A stretch of 34,750 nt of DNA from an uncultured Solimonas sp. (lineage in GTDB: Bacteria > Pseudomonadota > Gammaproteobacteria > Nevskiales > Nevskiaceae). Positions within the stretch are counted from its first letter, which is position 1; the number at the start of each line of letters is the position of its first letter. The translations under genes and the position numbers were made by a program. The notes beneath the pieces are model-generated. The model was not told the origin of the DNA and ran no database searches. It saw nothing but the letters and a program-made list of their open reading frames with translations. This document shows, one piece after another, positions 1 to 8,166 of this stretch. The DNA lies in NCBI GenBank assembly GCA_946478985.1, contig CAMLDZ010000024.1, positions 1-34,750 on the forward strand, in the 5' to 3' direction.

Positions 1-530
1 ACAAGGCCGGCTTCAAGCACTGGCACGTCGCCGTCAACCGCAACCTCGGCCCGTTTGCGCAGCATTGTCTGGGCTTCCTGTCGCGCCAGCCGCTGCTCGA
101 TCCGCAGCACTTTCCGCTACCCGGGCGCGTGCCCGGCCGCGGCGCGCTGAGCGCGCTGCTGGCCCTGCCCGGTCATGACCCCCTGCAAGTCCTCGTCACC
201 CACCTGGCGCTGAACCGCAACTGGCGGCGCAAGCAGCTCGAATACCTGGCGGCGCTCAAGCACGGCGACCGCGAGGCGATCCTGCTGGGCGATCTCAATT
301 GCGAGGCCGAGGAGCTGGCGGCGTGCGCGCCGCTAGCCGGCATCGGCCTTCATCCGATCGTCGGCGCGCCGACCTTTCCGAGCTGGAAGCCGCAGCGACG
401 CCTCGATCATGTGCTGGCAACGCCGGGGCTGCAGGTCGCGCATTCGCACGTGGTGCCGACGCCGCTGTCGGATCACCTGGCGGTCGCCGCCGAGCTGCAT
501 CTGCCCAAGCCGCCGGCGAAGCGCCGATGA
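1..530 (+). CDS. Endonuclease/exonuclease/phosphatase (EEP) family protein, 3' part
   Basis: The reading frame is open from the window edge (frame starting at base 3), so the N-terminal part lies outside. About 175 residues are visible. The EEP-fold signatures of the C-terminal half are present: GDLN (the metal/active-site Asp-Asn motif), the D of RRLDHVL, and a terminal SDHLAV with the catalytic Asp-His pair. Family members are Mg2+-dependent phosphodiesterases or nucleases; the substrate cannot be read from sequence. The stop codon overlaps the next gene's ATG (ATGA), so the two are translationally linked. The order EEP protein followed by a cardiolipin synthase matches the E. coli ybhP-clsB arrangement, so this is probably a YbhP-like protein. 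Family call is firm; orthology to YbhP is inferred from context. Confidence 0.85.
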   Translation, partial: KAGFKHWHVAVNRNLGPFAQHCLGFLSRQPLLDPQHFPLPGRVPGRGALSALLALPGHDPLQVLVTHLALNRNWRRKQLEYLAALKHGDREAILLGDLNCEAEELAACAPLAGIGLHPIVGAPTFPSWKPQRRLDHVLATPGLQVAHSHVVPTPLSDHLAVAAELHLPKPPAKRR

Positions 531-1999
531 AGCACCTGCAGGCGCTGCTCGAACAGCGCGTGGCCGGCATCGAGCTGTCGGCGATCCTGCTCGGGCTGTG
601 GTTCCTGATCGCCGTGGCCACGGCCGGCCACGCGCTGCTGACGCGCCGCGACGCGCGCGCCGCCTGGGGCTGGATCGCGGTCTGCTGGCTGTTTCCGTTT
701 GCCGGCCCCGGTCTCTACCTGCTGTTCGGCGTCAACCGCCTGCGTACGCGGGCACGGCGCTTCGTCGTCGACCGTCGCGGCCACGGCATCGGCCCGGCGC
801 ACGCCAGCGACGTGCGCAATGCCGTGCCCAGCCATCCGCCGGTGCCCGGCTGGCTCGACGAGGTGGCGCGTACCGCCGATGTGATGACACGCCGGCCGCT
901 GCTCGGCGGCAACCGCCTGCAGGCCCTGCACAGCGGCGACGAAACCTATCCGCGCATGCTCGAAGCGATCGCGCACGCCAGCGAGTCGGTGTGGCTGGCC
1001 AGCTATATCTTCGACCGCGACGAGGTCGGCCGGCAGTTTGCCGATGCATTGGCTGCGGCTCAGGAACGCGGCGTACAGGTGCGCGTGCTGATCGACGGTG
1101 CCGGCGAGTGGTACTCGATGCCGCGGATCGGCGGTCTGCTGCGCAAGCGCGGCATCCGCGTCGCCCGCTTCAATCCGCTGCGGCTGATGCCACCGTCGCT
1201 GCATCTGAACCTGCGCAGCCATCGCAAGCTGCTGCTCGTCGATGGCGCGATCGGCTTCACCGGCGGCATCAACCTCAGCGCGCGGCATCTGGTGGCACGG
1301 CCGCGCAAGCGCAGGCCGGCGATCGACCTGCACTTCGAGCTGCACGGCCCGGTGGTGGCGCAGATGGCGGAGATCTTCGCAGAGGACTGGGCCTTCGCCG
1401 ACGGCGAGCGGCTGCAGGTTCCGGCGGCCATCCCGGCGCAGGGCGAAGCGACCGCCATCAGCCGCGTCATCATCGACGGGCCCAACGAGGATCTCGACCA
1501 GCTCGACTTCGTGCTGCACGCGGCAATCTCGGCCGCCAAGCGCGACATCCAGATCATGACGCCGTACTTCCTGCCGTCGGCCGAGCTGATCGCCGCGCTG
1601 CAGGGCGCGGCGCTGCGCGGCGTGCGCACGCAGGTGCTGCTGCCGCTGCACAACAACCTGCCGTACGTCGACTGGGCGATGCGCGCGCAACTGCACGTGC
1701 TGCTGGAACGCGGCGTGCGCGTGCGCTTCCAGCCCGGCCCCTTCAGCCACGCCAAGCTGTTCGTCGTCGACGAGGCCTATCTGCAGATCGGCAGCGCCAA
1801 CTGGGATCCGCGCAGCCTGCTGCTGAACTTCGAACTCAATGTCGAGAACTACGACCCGCCGTTCGCGCGGCAGATGTCGGCGCACTTCAGCGCGCTGTGG
1901 GAGCGCGCGCAGGAGCTGACACTGGAGCAGACCCGCCAGCGCTCGCTGCCGGTGCGGCTGCGCGATTCGCTGTGCTGGCTGTTTTCGCCCTATCTGTAA
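527..1999 (+). CDS. cls: Cardiolipin synthase (phospholipase D superfamily)
   Basis: This 490-residue protein has two hydrophobic N-terminal segments (about 17-37 and 47-68, PLDc_N type) followed by two HKD motifs. The first is H232-x-K234-x4-D239, followed by GGIN. The second is H408-x-K410-x4-D415, followed by GSANWD. This is the complete catalytic set of a bacterial cardiolipin synthase, which condenses two phosphatidylglycerols (or PG with another phospholipid) at the inner membrane. I chose the ATG at 527 because it overlaps the upstream stop by 4 bp and is followed directly by the expected membrane anchor; the frame stays open upstream but reads as low-complexity Arg/Ala. The membrane anchors make it more like ClsA/ClsC in layout than the anchor-less ClsB, although the EEP neighbour recalls clsB. 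Confidence 0.92.
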   Translation: MKHLQALLEQRVAGIELSAILLGLWFLIAVATAGHALLTRRDARAAWGWIAVCWLFPFAGPGLYLLFGVNRLRTRARRFVVDRRGHGIGPAHASDVRNAVPSHPPVPGWLDEVARTADVMTRRPLLGGNRLQALHSGDETYPRMLEAIAHASESVWLASYIFDRDEVGRQFADALAAAQERGVQVRVLIDGAGEWYSMPRIGGLLRKRGIRVARFNPLRLMPPSLHLNLRSHRKLLLVDGAIGFTGGINLSARHLVARPRKRRPAIDLHFELHGPVVAQMAEIFAEDWAFADGERLQVPAAIPAQGEATAISRVIIDGPNEDLDQLDFVLHAAISAAKRDIQIMTPYFLPSAELIAALQGAALRGVRTQVLLPLHNNLPYVDWAMRAQLHVLLERGVRVRFQPGPFSHAKLFVVDEAYLQIGSANWDPRSLLLNFELNVENYDPPFARQMSAHFSALWERAQELTLEQTRQRSLPVRLRDSLCWLFSPYL

Positions 2000-2018
2000 A
2001 CGCGCTGTCACGCGCGCC

Positions 2019-2024
2019 TAGAAT
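2019..2024 (+). promoter_or_regulatory. Putative -10 box TAGAAT upstream of the SBF-like transporter
   Basis: TAGAAT followed directly by GCGCGC lies 26 nt before the ATG at 2051, in the short gap after cls. The same TAGAATGC string precedes rmuC, the Hsp70 gene and rimO in this window, which supports a promoter role. No convincing -35 hexamer is visible. Confidence 0.5.
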
Positions 2025-2050
2025 GCGCGCTTTGTTGCCGCGACTTGCTC

Positions 2051-3025
2051 ATGCGCATTCCCTTTCTCGACGGCTTCCTGCTGTCGATGCTGATCGCGAT
2101 CGGCATCGCCCTGCTGGCGCCACAGCTCGGCGTCAGCGGCGGCGCGCTGCATCTGGACACCGTCACCGCGATCGGCGTGTCGCTGGTGTTCCTGCTCAGC
2201 GGCGCCGGCCTGGCACCGGACAAGCTGCGCGCCGGCGCCAGCAACTGGCGCCTGCATCTGTTCGTGCAGCTGTCGACTTTCGTGCTGTTCCCGCTGATCG
2301 GCATCGCCGTCGCCGGCGCGCTGGACGGCCTGCTGCCGCGCGAGCTGCTGATCGGCTTCTTCTACCTGTGCGCGCTGCCGTCGACGGTGTCGTCGTCGAT
2401 CGCGATGACCGCGCTGGGCCGCGGCAATGTCGCCGGCGCGGTATTCAACGCCACGCTGTCGAGCCTGATCGGCATCGTGCTGACGCCGCTACTGATCAGC
2501 ATCTACCTGCAGGCGGCGAGTCAGGGCCTGCCGCTGTCGGAGCAGCTGCTCAAGATCGGCCAGCAGCTGCTGCTGCCGTTCATCGCCGGCCAGCTGCTGC
2601 GGCCGTGGATCGGCGACCGGCTGGCCCGGCACAAGGCGGCGGCGGGCAAACTCGACCGCGCGGTGATCGTGCTGATCGTCTTCAACTCGTTCTGCGATGC
2701 GACCGCCGCCGGCGTCTGGACGCGCCACGGCGCGGGACCGCTGCTGAGCACGGCCTTGCTGACCGGCGCCCTGCTGGCGCTCGTGCTGCTGCTGACCCGG
2801 CTCGTCGCGCGGCGGCTGCGCTTTGCCGTCGAGGACGAGATCGCCGCGGTGTTCTGCGGCTCCAAGAAGAGCCTGGCGGTCGGCGCGCCGATGGCGATCC
2901 TGATCTTCGGCGCGGCCGCCGGCGACGGCACGCTGGGCCTAATCATGCTGCCGATCATGGTCTACCACCAGCTGCAGCTGATCGTCTGCTCGGTGATGGC
3001 GCGGCGCTACGCGCTACGCGCATAG
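2051..3025 (+). CDS. Bile acid:sodium symporter family protein (SBF-like, SLC10A7/YfeH type)
   Basis: A 324-residue, highly hydrophobic protein with about nine to ten predicted membrane spans. It carries SBF-like family signatures: CALPSTVSSSIAMT followed by GN...FNATLSSLIG in the middle, and KKSLAVGAPMA near the C-terminus. These correspond to the two pseudo-symmetrical crossover regions that bind Na+ and substrate in this fold. Length matches E. coli YfeH and human SLC10A7. The substrate of bacterial members is largely unknown. I take the ATG at 2051 rather than the TTG six bases earlier. It is monocistronic by position, with a probable promoter in the 51-nt gap after cls, and converges with the minus-strand reductase 18 nt downstream. 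Confidence 0.85.
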   Translation: MRIPFLDGFLLSMLIAIGIALLAPQLGVSGGALHLDTVTAIGVSLVFLLSGAGLAPDKLRAGASNWRLHLFVQLSTFVLFPLIGIAVAGALDGLLPRELLIGFFYLCALPSTVSSSIAMTALGRGNVAGAVFNATLSSLIGIVLTPLLISIYLQAASQGLPLSEQLLKIGQQLLLPFIAGQLLRPWIGDRLARHKAAAGKLDRAVIVLIVFNSFCDATAAGVWTRHGAGPLLSTALLTGALLALVLLLTRLVARRLRFAVEDEIAAVFCGSKKSLAVGAPMAILIFGAAAGDGTLGLIMLPIMVYHQLQLIVCSVMARRYALRA

Positions 3026-3043
3026 CGCCGCGTCGGGCACGGC

Positions 3044-4048
3044 TTACTCCTTGCCGGAGATGCGCACCAGCGTGCGCCCGGTGACGCGGCTGGCGACGAG
3101 GTCCTCGCAGGCGGCCGGCAGCTCGTCGAGCGTGATTTCGCGCGTCACCAGCTTGTCGAGCGCGCGCGGCTTCCAGCTCGTGCCGAGCTTCTGCCAGATG
3201 TCCTCGCGCCAGGCGCGCGGCACTTCCACCGAGTGGATGCCGAGCAGCGACACGCCGCGCAGGATGTACGGCATCACCGTGCCGTGCAGCTCATGCGACT
3301 GGGCCAGGCCGATGCTGCCGATGTTGCCCCAGAACTTGGTCGTGCGCGTCAGCCAGGCCAGGGTCTCGCCGCCGAGATTGTCGACGGCGCCGCCCCAGAT
3401 CGCGGTCTCCAGCGGCTTGCTGCCCATCTGCAGTTGCTGGCGCGACACCACCTCATCGGCACCCAGCATCTTCAGATAGTCGTCGGCGACGCCGGCCTTG
3501 CCGGTGATCGCATGCACGGTGAAGCCGGCGGCCTTGAACAGCTGGATCGCCACCGAGCCGACGCCGCCGGTCGGGCCGGTGATGGCGATCGGGCCCATCT
3601 CCGGCGCCTGATGGTTTTCGAGCATGCGGCGCAGCGCCATCGCCGCGGTGAAGCCGGCGGTGCCGAGCGCCATCGTCTCGCGCAGCGTCAGGCCTTCCGG
3701 CTTGCGCACGAGGATGTCGGCCGGCACGCGCGCCACCTCGGAGAAGCCGCCGTCGCGGATCTCGCCGATGTTGTCGCCGGTGACCAGCACCGCATCACCA
3801 AGCTTGTAGCGCGGATCGCTGCTGGACTCGACGTGGCCGGCGAAGTCGATGCCGGGCACCTTGGGATACGACTTGAGGATGCGGCCCTTGCCGGTGACGG
3901 CCAGCGCGTCCTTGTAGTTGATGCCGGTCCAGGCGACGCGGACCACCACCTCGCCGGCGTCCAGATCGTCGACCGTCAGGTTCTCGAAACGGGCCTCGGT
4001 ACGGTTCTTCTCGGGTGCGTGCACGCGCAGGGCGCGGAAGCTGCTCAT
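3044..4048 (-). CDS. acuI: YhdH/YhfP-family NADPH-dependent reductase (AcuI-like acrylyl-CoA reductase)
   Basis: A 334-residue member of the zinc-free medium-chain dehydrogenase/reductase family. Visible signatures are the N-terminal GroES-like part (GINYKDALAVTGKG, PKVPGIDFAGHV, GDAVLVTG) and the Rossmann nucleotide loop ITGPTGGVGSVA, followed by the NLGGE and GNIGSIGLA stretches typical of the YhdH/AcuI branch. Characterised members reduce acryloyl-CoA to propionyl-CoA with NADPH, detoxifying acrylate; others are annotated as quinone oxidoreductases. The start has a GGAGA ribosome-binding site 6 nt upstream. The gene is divergent from pdxH with a 109-nt gap. The gene name is given by family resemblance; the actual substrate is an inference. 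Confidence 0.85.
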   Translation of the reverse strand: MSSFRALRVHAPEKNRTEARFENLTVDDLDAGEVVVRVAWTGINYKDALAVTGKGRILKSYPKVPGIDFAGHVESSSDPRYKLGDAVLVTGDNIGEIRDGGFSEVARVPADILVRKPEGLTLRETMALGTAGFTAAMALRRMLENHQAPEMGPIAITGPTGGVGSVAIQLFKAAGFTVHAITGKAGVADDYLKMLGADEVVSRQQLQMGSKPLETAIWGGAVDNLGGETLAWLTRTTKFWGNIGSIGLAQSHELHGTVMPYILRGVSLLGIHSVEVPRAWREDIWQKLGTSWKPRALDKLVTREITLDELPAACEDLVASRVTGRTLVRISGKE

Positions 4049-4157
4049 CAGATTCTCTCCAGCAGATCAATGACGCCGCGCTTCCCGGCAGGACCGGGAA
4101 CGCAGGAAAATAGGCCGGACATTCTGCCAAACACGCTCCCTGCCCGCCCCACCCGCC

Positions 4158-4826
4158 ATGACCCCACCCGATCTGCCGCCCAATCTCACCGTGAATCCGC
4201 CGCCCGCCAGGCAGTACACGCGCCACCCGCCGCTGGAGCTGGACCAGCTCGACCCCGAGCCCACGGTGCAGTTACAGCGCTGGCTCGACGAAGCCACCGC
4301 GCTGCCGATGTTCGAACCGACGGCGATGACGCTGGCCACCGTCGACGCACAGGGCCGGCCGTCGGCGCGCATCGTCCTGTTCAAGGGCTTTCACGAGCAT
4401 GGCCTGAGCTTCTACACCAACTACGAGAGCCGCAAAGGCCAGGAGATGGCGGCCAATCCGCAGGTTTCGCTGGTGTTCTGGTGGGACCGGCTGGAGCGCT
4501 CCGTGCGCATCGAAGGTCGCGTCGCCAGGCTCAGCCACGCGCATTCGGAAGCCTACTTCCATACGCGCCCGCACCGCTCGCAGGTCGGCGCGCTGACCTC
4601 GCAGCAGAGCCGCGTGCTGGCCTCGCGCGCCGAGCTGGACCAGCGCTACGCCGACAATCTTGCCCACTACGACGGCAAGACCGTGCCGCTGCCGGACTAT
4701 TGGGGCGGTTATCTGGTGACGCCGGACTGCTACGAGTTCTGGCAGGGCGCACACGGTCGCCTGCATGACCGCTTCCGTTACCGGGGCGGCCACGGCAACT
4801 GGACGATCGACCGCCTGGAGCCATAA
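4158..4826 (+). CDS. pdxH: Pyridoxamine/pyridoxine 5'-phosphate oxidase
   Basis: A 222-residue flavoprotein that oxidises pyridoxamine or pyridoxine 5'-phosphate to pyridoxal 5'-phosphate, using FMN and O2, in the last step of PLP synthesis and salvage. Diagnostic stretches are present in order: MTLATVDAQGRPSARIVLFKG (FMN site, broken here only by line of reading), YTNYESRKG, LVFWW, VRIEGRV, the HSEAYFHTRP block, and the C-terminal dimer/substrate block PDYWGGY ... FWQGAHGRLHDR ... W-x-IDRLEP. Length agrees with E. coli PdxH (218). It stands alone on the plus strand and is followed by a row of hairpins. Confidence is high. Confidence 0.95.
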   Translation: MTPPDLPPNLTVNPPPARQYTRHPPLELDQLDPEPTVQLQRWLDEATALPMFEPTAMTLATVDAQGRPSARIVLFKGFHEHGLSFYTNYESRKGQEMAANPQVSLVFWWDRLERSVRIEGRVARLSHAHSEAYFHTRPHRSQVGALTSQQSRVLASRAELDQRYADNLAHYDGKTVPLPDYWGGYLVTPDCYEFWQGAHGRLHDRFRYRGGHGNWTIDRLEP

Positions 4827-4832
4827 CAACAC

Positions 4833-4851
4833 CAGCCGCCTGCGGCGGCTG
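4833..4851 (+). terminator. Hairpin after pdxH
   Basis: A perfect 8-bp stem (CAGCCGCC / GGCGGCTG) with a 3-nt TGC loop starts 7 nt after the pdxH stop. There is no clear T run, so intrinsic termination is uncertain. It is directly followed by two more stems in the REP-like element. Confidence 0.45.
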
Positions 4852-4854
4852 TCC

Positions 4855-4919
4855 CCCGCCCCTCTCCCGCCTCGCGGGAGAGGGGGAACCATCGGCGAGC
4901 CGATGGTGGGGTGAGGGCC
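4855..4919. repeat. REP-like extragenic palindromic element (two stems)
   Basis: Two perfect stems lie in tandem. The first is 4859-4870 paired with 4874-4885 (12 bp, CTC loop). The second is 4888-4896 paired with 4899-4907 (9 bp, GA loop). They are flanked by GGGGTGAGGGC. Read on the minus strand the element begins GCCCTCACCCC and contains CCCTCTCCCGC, the pattern common in gammaproteobacterial and beta-proteobacterial intergenic REP sequences. A second, partial member starts at 34712. It sits between the convergent pdxH and phospholipase genes, the usual place for such elements. Confidence 0.7.
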
Positions 4920-4981
4920 GCCACGCGCGGGCGCGCGCCTCCTGCTCCCGCGGCGCGAGACCAGGAAAAAACGGGAAGCGC

Positions 4982-7123
4982 TCAGGCGCGCGGCGAGTCG
5001 AACAGCGCCGGGCCGGTCGCCATCGCCGGATCGCTGAAGCTGTCCACACCGGCTTCGACGCGGCCGGCGTGGCGCTCGCTCCAGTCGCTGCCGTCGAGGC
5101 TGAAGCTGAAGTCGTACCAGTGCGCGCTGCGCCGCAGCGACCAGCGCCGGCTGTACGGTGCGCCCGGCTTCAGGCGGATCTTCAGCGGCGCCTCGCCATA
5201 GGCGTTGTCAGCGATCTGCAGCAGGCGCGGCGCCTCGCCGTCGACAGCGTCGACATCGAGGCCCAGCGAACCGTCGCCGGCATGGCGCAGGCGGATCGCC
5301 GGCACCGGCACCAGCGCATCGGCGCGGCCCTTGAAATGCCGCACGAAACCGTTGACGCCGTGTACCCAGAGATCGAAGGCGCCGTCGACAGCGGTCCAGC
5401 GATCGGCCAGGGCCTTGCCGGCCTCGACCGTGTAGCGCCGCGGGATGGCCGCCGGCCGCAGGCGGTCGTAGACCTGGAACACCGCGCCCTGCGCACCGCT
5501 GTTGCCGAAATCGAGCTGCAGCGCCGCGCCGTCGAGGCGTGCATCGACGCTGAGCTGATAGGGCAAGCGCCGTGACGGCCGCATGCCGCGCTCCTGCCAG
5601 ACCGGCTGCGGCGCGACCGGCGCCGCCGGGTCGGCGAGCCGGCGCTGCGCGGCCTCGATCTCGGCGTAGTCGGCGGTGTGCGGCATCCTCGGAAAGCGCG
5701 CCACGTTGGGCTGCGCGAAGTCGAAGCACGAGCTCAGATCGCCGCAGACCGCGCGGTGCCAGGGGCTGATCGCCGGCATGCGCAGCTCGAAGCGGCGTTC
5801 GAGAAACTGGCCGACCGAGGTGTGATCGGCCACCTGCGAGTTGACCCAGCCGCCGCGGCTCCACGGCGAGATCACGTACATCGGCACGCGCGGCCCCAGG
5901 CCCCAGGGGCGCCGCGTGCCGCTGATCGTGTCCTCGCGCTTGAGGTGGTTGCGGTACGGATCGTGGAAATAGTGGCCGGCCAGATCGAGCGTCGCGGCGC
6001 CGGCCAGCGAGCCGTCGGCATTGAAGGACGGCGGCGCGGGCGGCGGCAGGTGGTCGAAGAAGCCGTCGTTCTCGTCGAAGGTCAGGAACATCACCGTCTT
6101 GCCCCAGACCGCCGGATTGCGCGTCAGCGCGCTCAGCACCTGGCTGGTGAAATGACCGCCCTGCTGCGGGCTCGACGGCGCGCCCGGATGCTCGGACTGG
6201 ATGCGCGTCGGCAACACCCAGCTGACCTGCGGCAGGGTGCCCTGCTCGACGTCGCGGATCAGATCGTCGAGCGACCACGGCGACATGCCGTTGCGGTAGA
6301 TCGGCGAGCCGGGCTGCGCCTCGCGGAAGCTCTTGAAGGCCAGGCAGCCGTGCATCGCGCCGGTCCAGTTGTCGTTCGGATTCTGGTAGACGCGCCAGGA
6401 GATACCGGCCTGCTGCAGCACGTCGGGAATCGTCGGCCAGGTCAGCGCATTGCTTTGATAGGTGTAGCCCGGCTCCGGCAGCGCGCCGGTGACCCAGCAG
6501 CGCAGGTTGTCCGGCTCGGAGTCGACATCGGTGCTGTCGATGCCGCGCGCGCGCAGCTGCGGATCGAAGCTGGAGCCGCTCCAGAACACGATGCGGTTGG
6601 GATCGGTGCCGGCGGTGACCGAGCAGTGGTAGGCGTCGCAGATCGTGAAGGCCTCGGCCAGCGCGTACTGGAAAGGAATGTCGGCGCGACGGTAGTGGCC
6701 CATCGCGTACTGGGTCTTGTACTTCGGCCAGTAGCCGAACTTGCCCTGATTCCACGCCGCCTGTGCGTCGGAGTAGGCATGCGGGGTATCCGGCACCAGC
6801 AGCGCGTTCATGCGCGCGCTGTCGAGGTGGTATGGCGGGATCTCGCGCGCGCCATCGGACTGCCACCACACCGATCTGCCGCTTTCCAGCGGCACCGGAA
6901 AGCGGTCGCCGAAACCGCGCACGCCGCGCATCGCGCCGAAGTAGTGATCGAAGGAGCGGTTTTCCTGCATCAGGATCACCACGTGCTGGACATCGCGGAT
7001 GGTGCCGGTTTCGCGGCGCGCCGGAATCGCCAGCGCCTCGCGGATGCTCAGGGGCAGCGCGCTGACGCCGGCGCTGGCGGCGGCCAGCCGCAGGAAATCG
7101 CGGCGCCTGCTATCGATGGTCAT
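4982..7123 (-). CDS. Phosphocholine-specific-type phospholipase C (Tat-exported)
   Basis: A 713-residue protein of the bacterial non-haemolytic/haemolytic phospholipase C family. It starts with a twin-arginine signal (RRRDFLRLAAASAGVSAL, residues 6-23), so it is folded before export. The phosphoesterase domain opens with VVILMQENRSFDHYFG (residues 48-63; E54/N55 are the metal and catalytic region), continues through the TAGTDPNR and TFDENDGFFDH blocks, and ends with two C-terminal beta-rich repeats of the DUF756 type. Characterised relatives (PlcN/PlcH of Pseudomonas) release phosphocholine from phosphatidylcholine or sphingomyelin and are commonly induced by phosphate starvation. The ATG at 7123 is the one that places the Tat signal at the N-terminus; the frame is open upstream as a shadow of phnE. 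It lies 17 nt behind phnE, as last gene of the phn operon. Confidence 0.92.
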   Translation of the reverse strand: MTIDSRRRDFLRLAAASAGVSALPLSIREALAIPARRETGTIRDVQHVVILMQENRSFDHYFGAMRGVRGFGDRFPVPLESGRSVWWQSDGAREIPPYHLDSARMNALLVPDTPHAYSDAQAAWNQGKFGYWPKYKTQYAMGHYRRADIPFQYALAEAFTICDAYHCSVTAGTDPNRIVFWSGSSFDPQLRARGIDSTDVDSEPDNLRCWVTGALPEPGYTYQSNALTWPTIPDVLQQAGISWRVYQNPNDNWTGAMHGCLAFKSFREAQPGSPIYRNGMSPWSLDDLIRDVEQGTLPQVSWVLPTRIQSEHPGAPSSPQQGGHFTSQVLSALTRNPAVWGKTVMFLTFDENDGFFDHLPPPAPPSFNADGSLAGAATLDLAGHYFHDPYRNHLKREDTISGTRRPWGLGPRVPMYVISPWSRGGWVNSQVADHTSVGQFLERRFELRMPAISPWHRAVCGDLSSCFDFAQPNVARFPRMPHTADYAEIEAAQRRLADPAAPVAPQPVWQERGMRPSRRLPYQLSVDARLDGAALQLDFGNSGAQGAVFQVYDRLRPAAIPRRYTVEAGKALADRWTAVDGAFDLWVHGVNGFVRHFKGRADALVPVPAIRLRHAGDGSLGLDVDAVDGEAPRLLQIADNAYGEAPLKIRLKPGAPYSRRWSLRRSAHWYDFSFSLDGSDWSERHAGRVEAGVDSFSDPAMATGPALFDSPRA

Positions 7124-7140
7124 GAGTGTGCGTTCCGAAT

Positions 7141-8166
7141 CTAGAGCAGCCGCGCGCGCAGGCGCCCGGCCAGGTGTTCCAGTGCGACGACGGTGACGAA
7201 GATCACCAGCAGCAGCGTGGCGACGTGGCCGAAGTCGAACATCTCGAAGCGGCCTTTCAGTTCCTGGCCGATCCCGCCGGCGCCGACGATGCCGATCACC
7301 GTCGCCGTACGGACGTTGCGCTCCAGGATGTATTGCAGCTGGCCGATCACCGCCGGCAGCAGCTCCGGCCACACCGCGTAGCGCAGCGTTTCCAGCGGCG
7401 TGGCGCCGGCCGCCTGCAGCGCCTGCTGCGGCGCCGGATCGGCCTGCTCGATGCCGTCGGCGAAGAACTTGCCGAGAAAGCCGGCGCTGTGCAGGCCCAG
7501 CGCCAGCACGCCGGCGATCGGCCCGAAGCCGAAAGCCAGCACCAGGAACAGTGCGCTGATCAGGTCCGGCACCGAGCGCAGCAGGCTGCTGCAGCCGCGC
7601 GCCAGCACGCACAGCGCCGGATGCGGCGCGTAGTTGCGCGCGCCGCAATAGCTCAGCGGCAGGGCCAGCAGCAGCGCCACCAGCGTGCCCCACAGCGCCA
7701 TCTCGATGGTCTCCAGCATCAGCGCCAGCACGTGCCGCAGATAGCCGCAAGGCTCCACCAGAACCTCGCGCTGGACGATCCGCTCCTGCAGCTGCAGCGT
7801 GCCCGGATCGAGCTGGCGCACCACCGCCGGCCGGGTCTCGATGTGCGCGCCGAACGGCAGCCGCTGGCGATCGAAGTTCTCCAGCCGCGCCAGCTCGCGC
7901 GTCTCCGATACCTGCGGCGGCCACAGCGAGGCGGCGACGCGCTGCACGCCGTCGGCGACCTGCGAGGGAGCGCCCGTGCCGAGCGCCGCGTTCACCGCCT
8001 GCGCCGTCATCAGCAGCATGCGGTCGATCTCGGTGCGCCGCGCCGACAGCGTCAGCAGCACCAGCAGCACCAGGCCGCCCAGCAGCGTCAGCGGCGAGAC
8101 GCGGCGGCGCAGCGCCCACTGCTCCGGACCGCGCGCGACCGCCGCCACGGGCGAGGACTCAGGCAT
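7141..8166 (-). CDS. phnE: Phosphonate-type ABC transporter permease
   Basis: A 341-residue inner-membrane permease with a first membrane span at about 26-42, a long periplasmic loop, and further spans including LALMLETIEMALWGTLVALLLAL. The cytoplasmic coupling (EAA) loop is visible as QALQAAGATPLETLRYAVWP, where PhnE proteins contact the ATPase. It forms the channel of the PhnCDE importer. I use the ATG at 8166, which overlaps the end of phnC by 8 bp; in-frame ATGs further upstream would extend deep into phnC. The phospholipase gene follows after 17 nt. Family assignment is firm. Whether the cargo is a phosphonate, phosphite or a phosphate ester cannot be told from the permease. Confidence 0.88.
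   Translation of the reverse strand: MPESSPVAAVARGPEQWALRRRVSPLTLLGGLVLLVLLTLSARRTEIDRMLLMTAQAVNAALGTGAPSQVADGVQRVAASLWPPQVSETRELARLENFDRQRLPFGAHIETRPAVVRQLDPGTLQLQERIVQREVLVEPCGYLRHVLALMLETIEMALWGTLVALLLALPLSYCGARNYAPHPALCVLARGCSSLLRSVPDLISALFLVLAFGFGPIAGVLALGLHSAGFLGKFFADGIEQADPAPQQALQAAGATPLETLRYAVWPELLPAVIGQLQYILERNVRTATVIGIVGAGGIGQELKGRFEMFDFGHVATLLLVIFVTVVALEHLAGRLRARLL

Noticed and set aside
409..3084. Very long open frame (about 890 codons) on the plus strand across cls and the transporter gene
   Set aside because: It overlaps two well-recognised genes in another frame and translates to Arg/Ala/Pro-rich sequence without domains. Such shadows are expected at this GC content.
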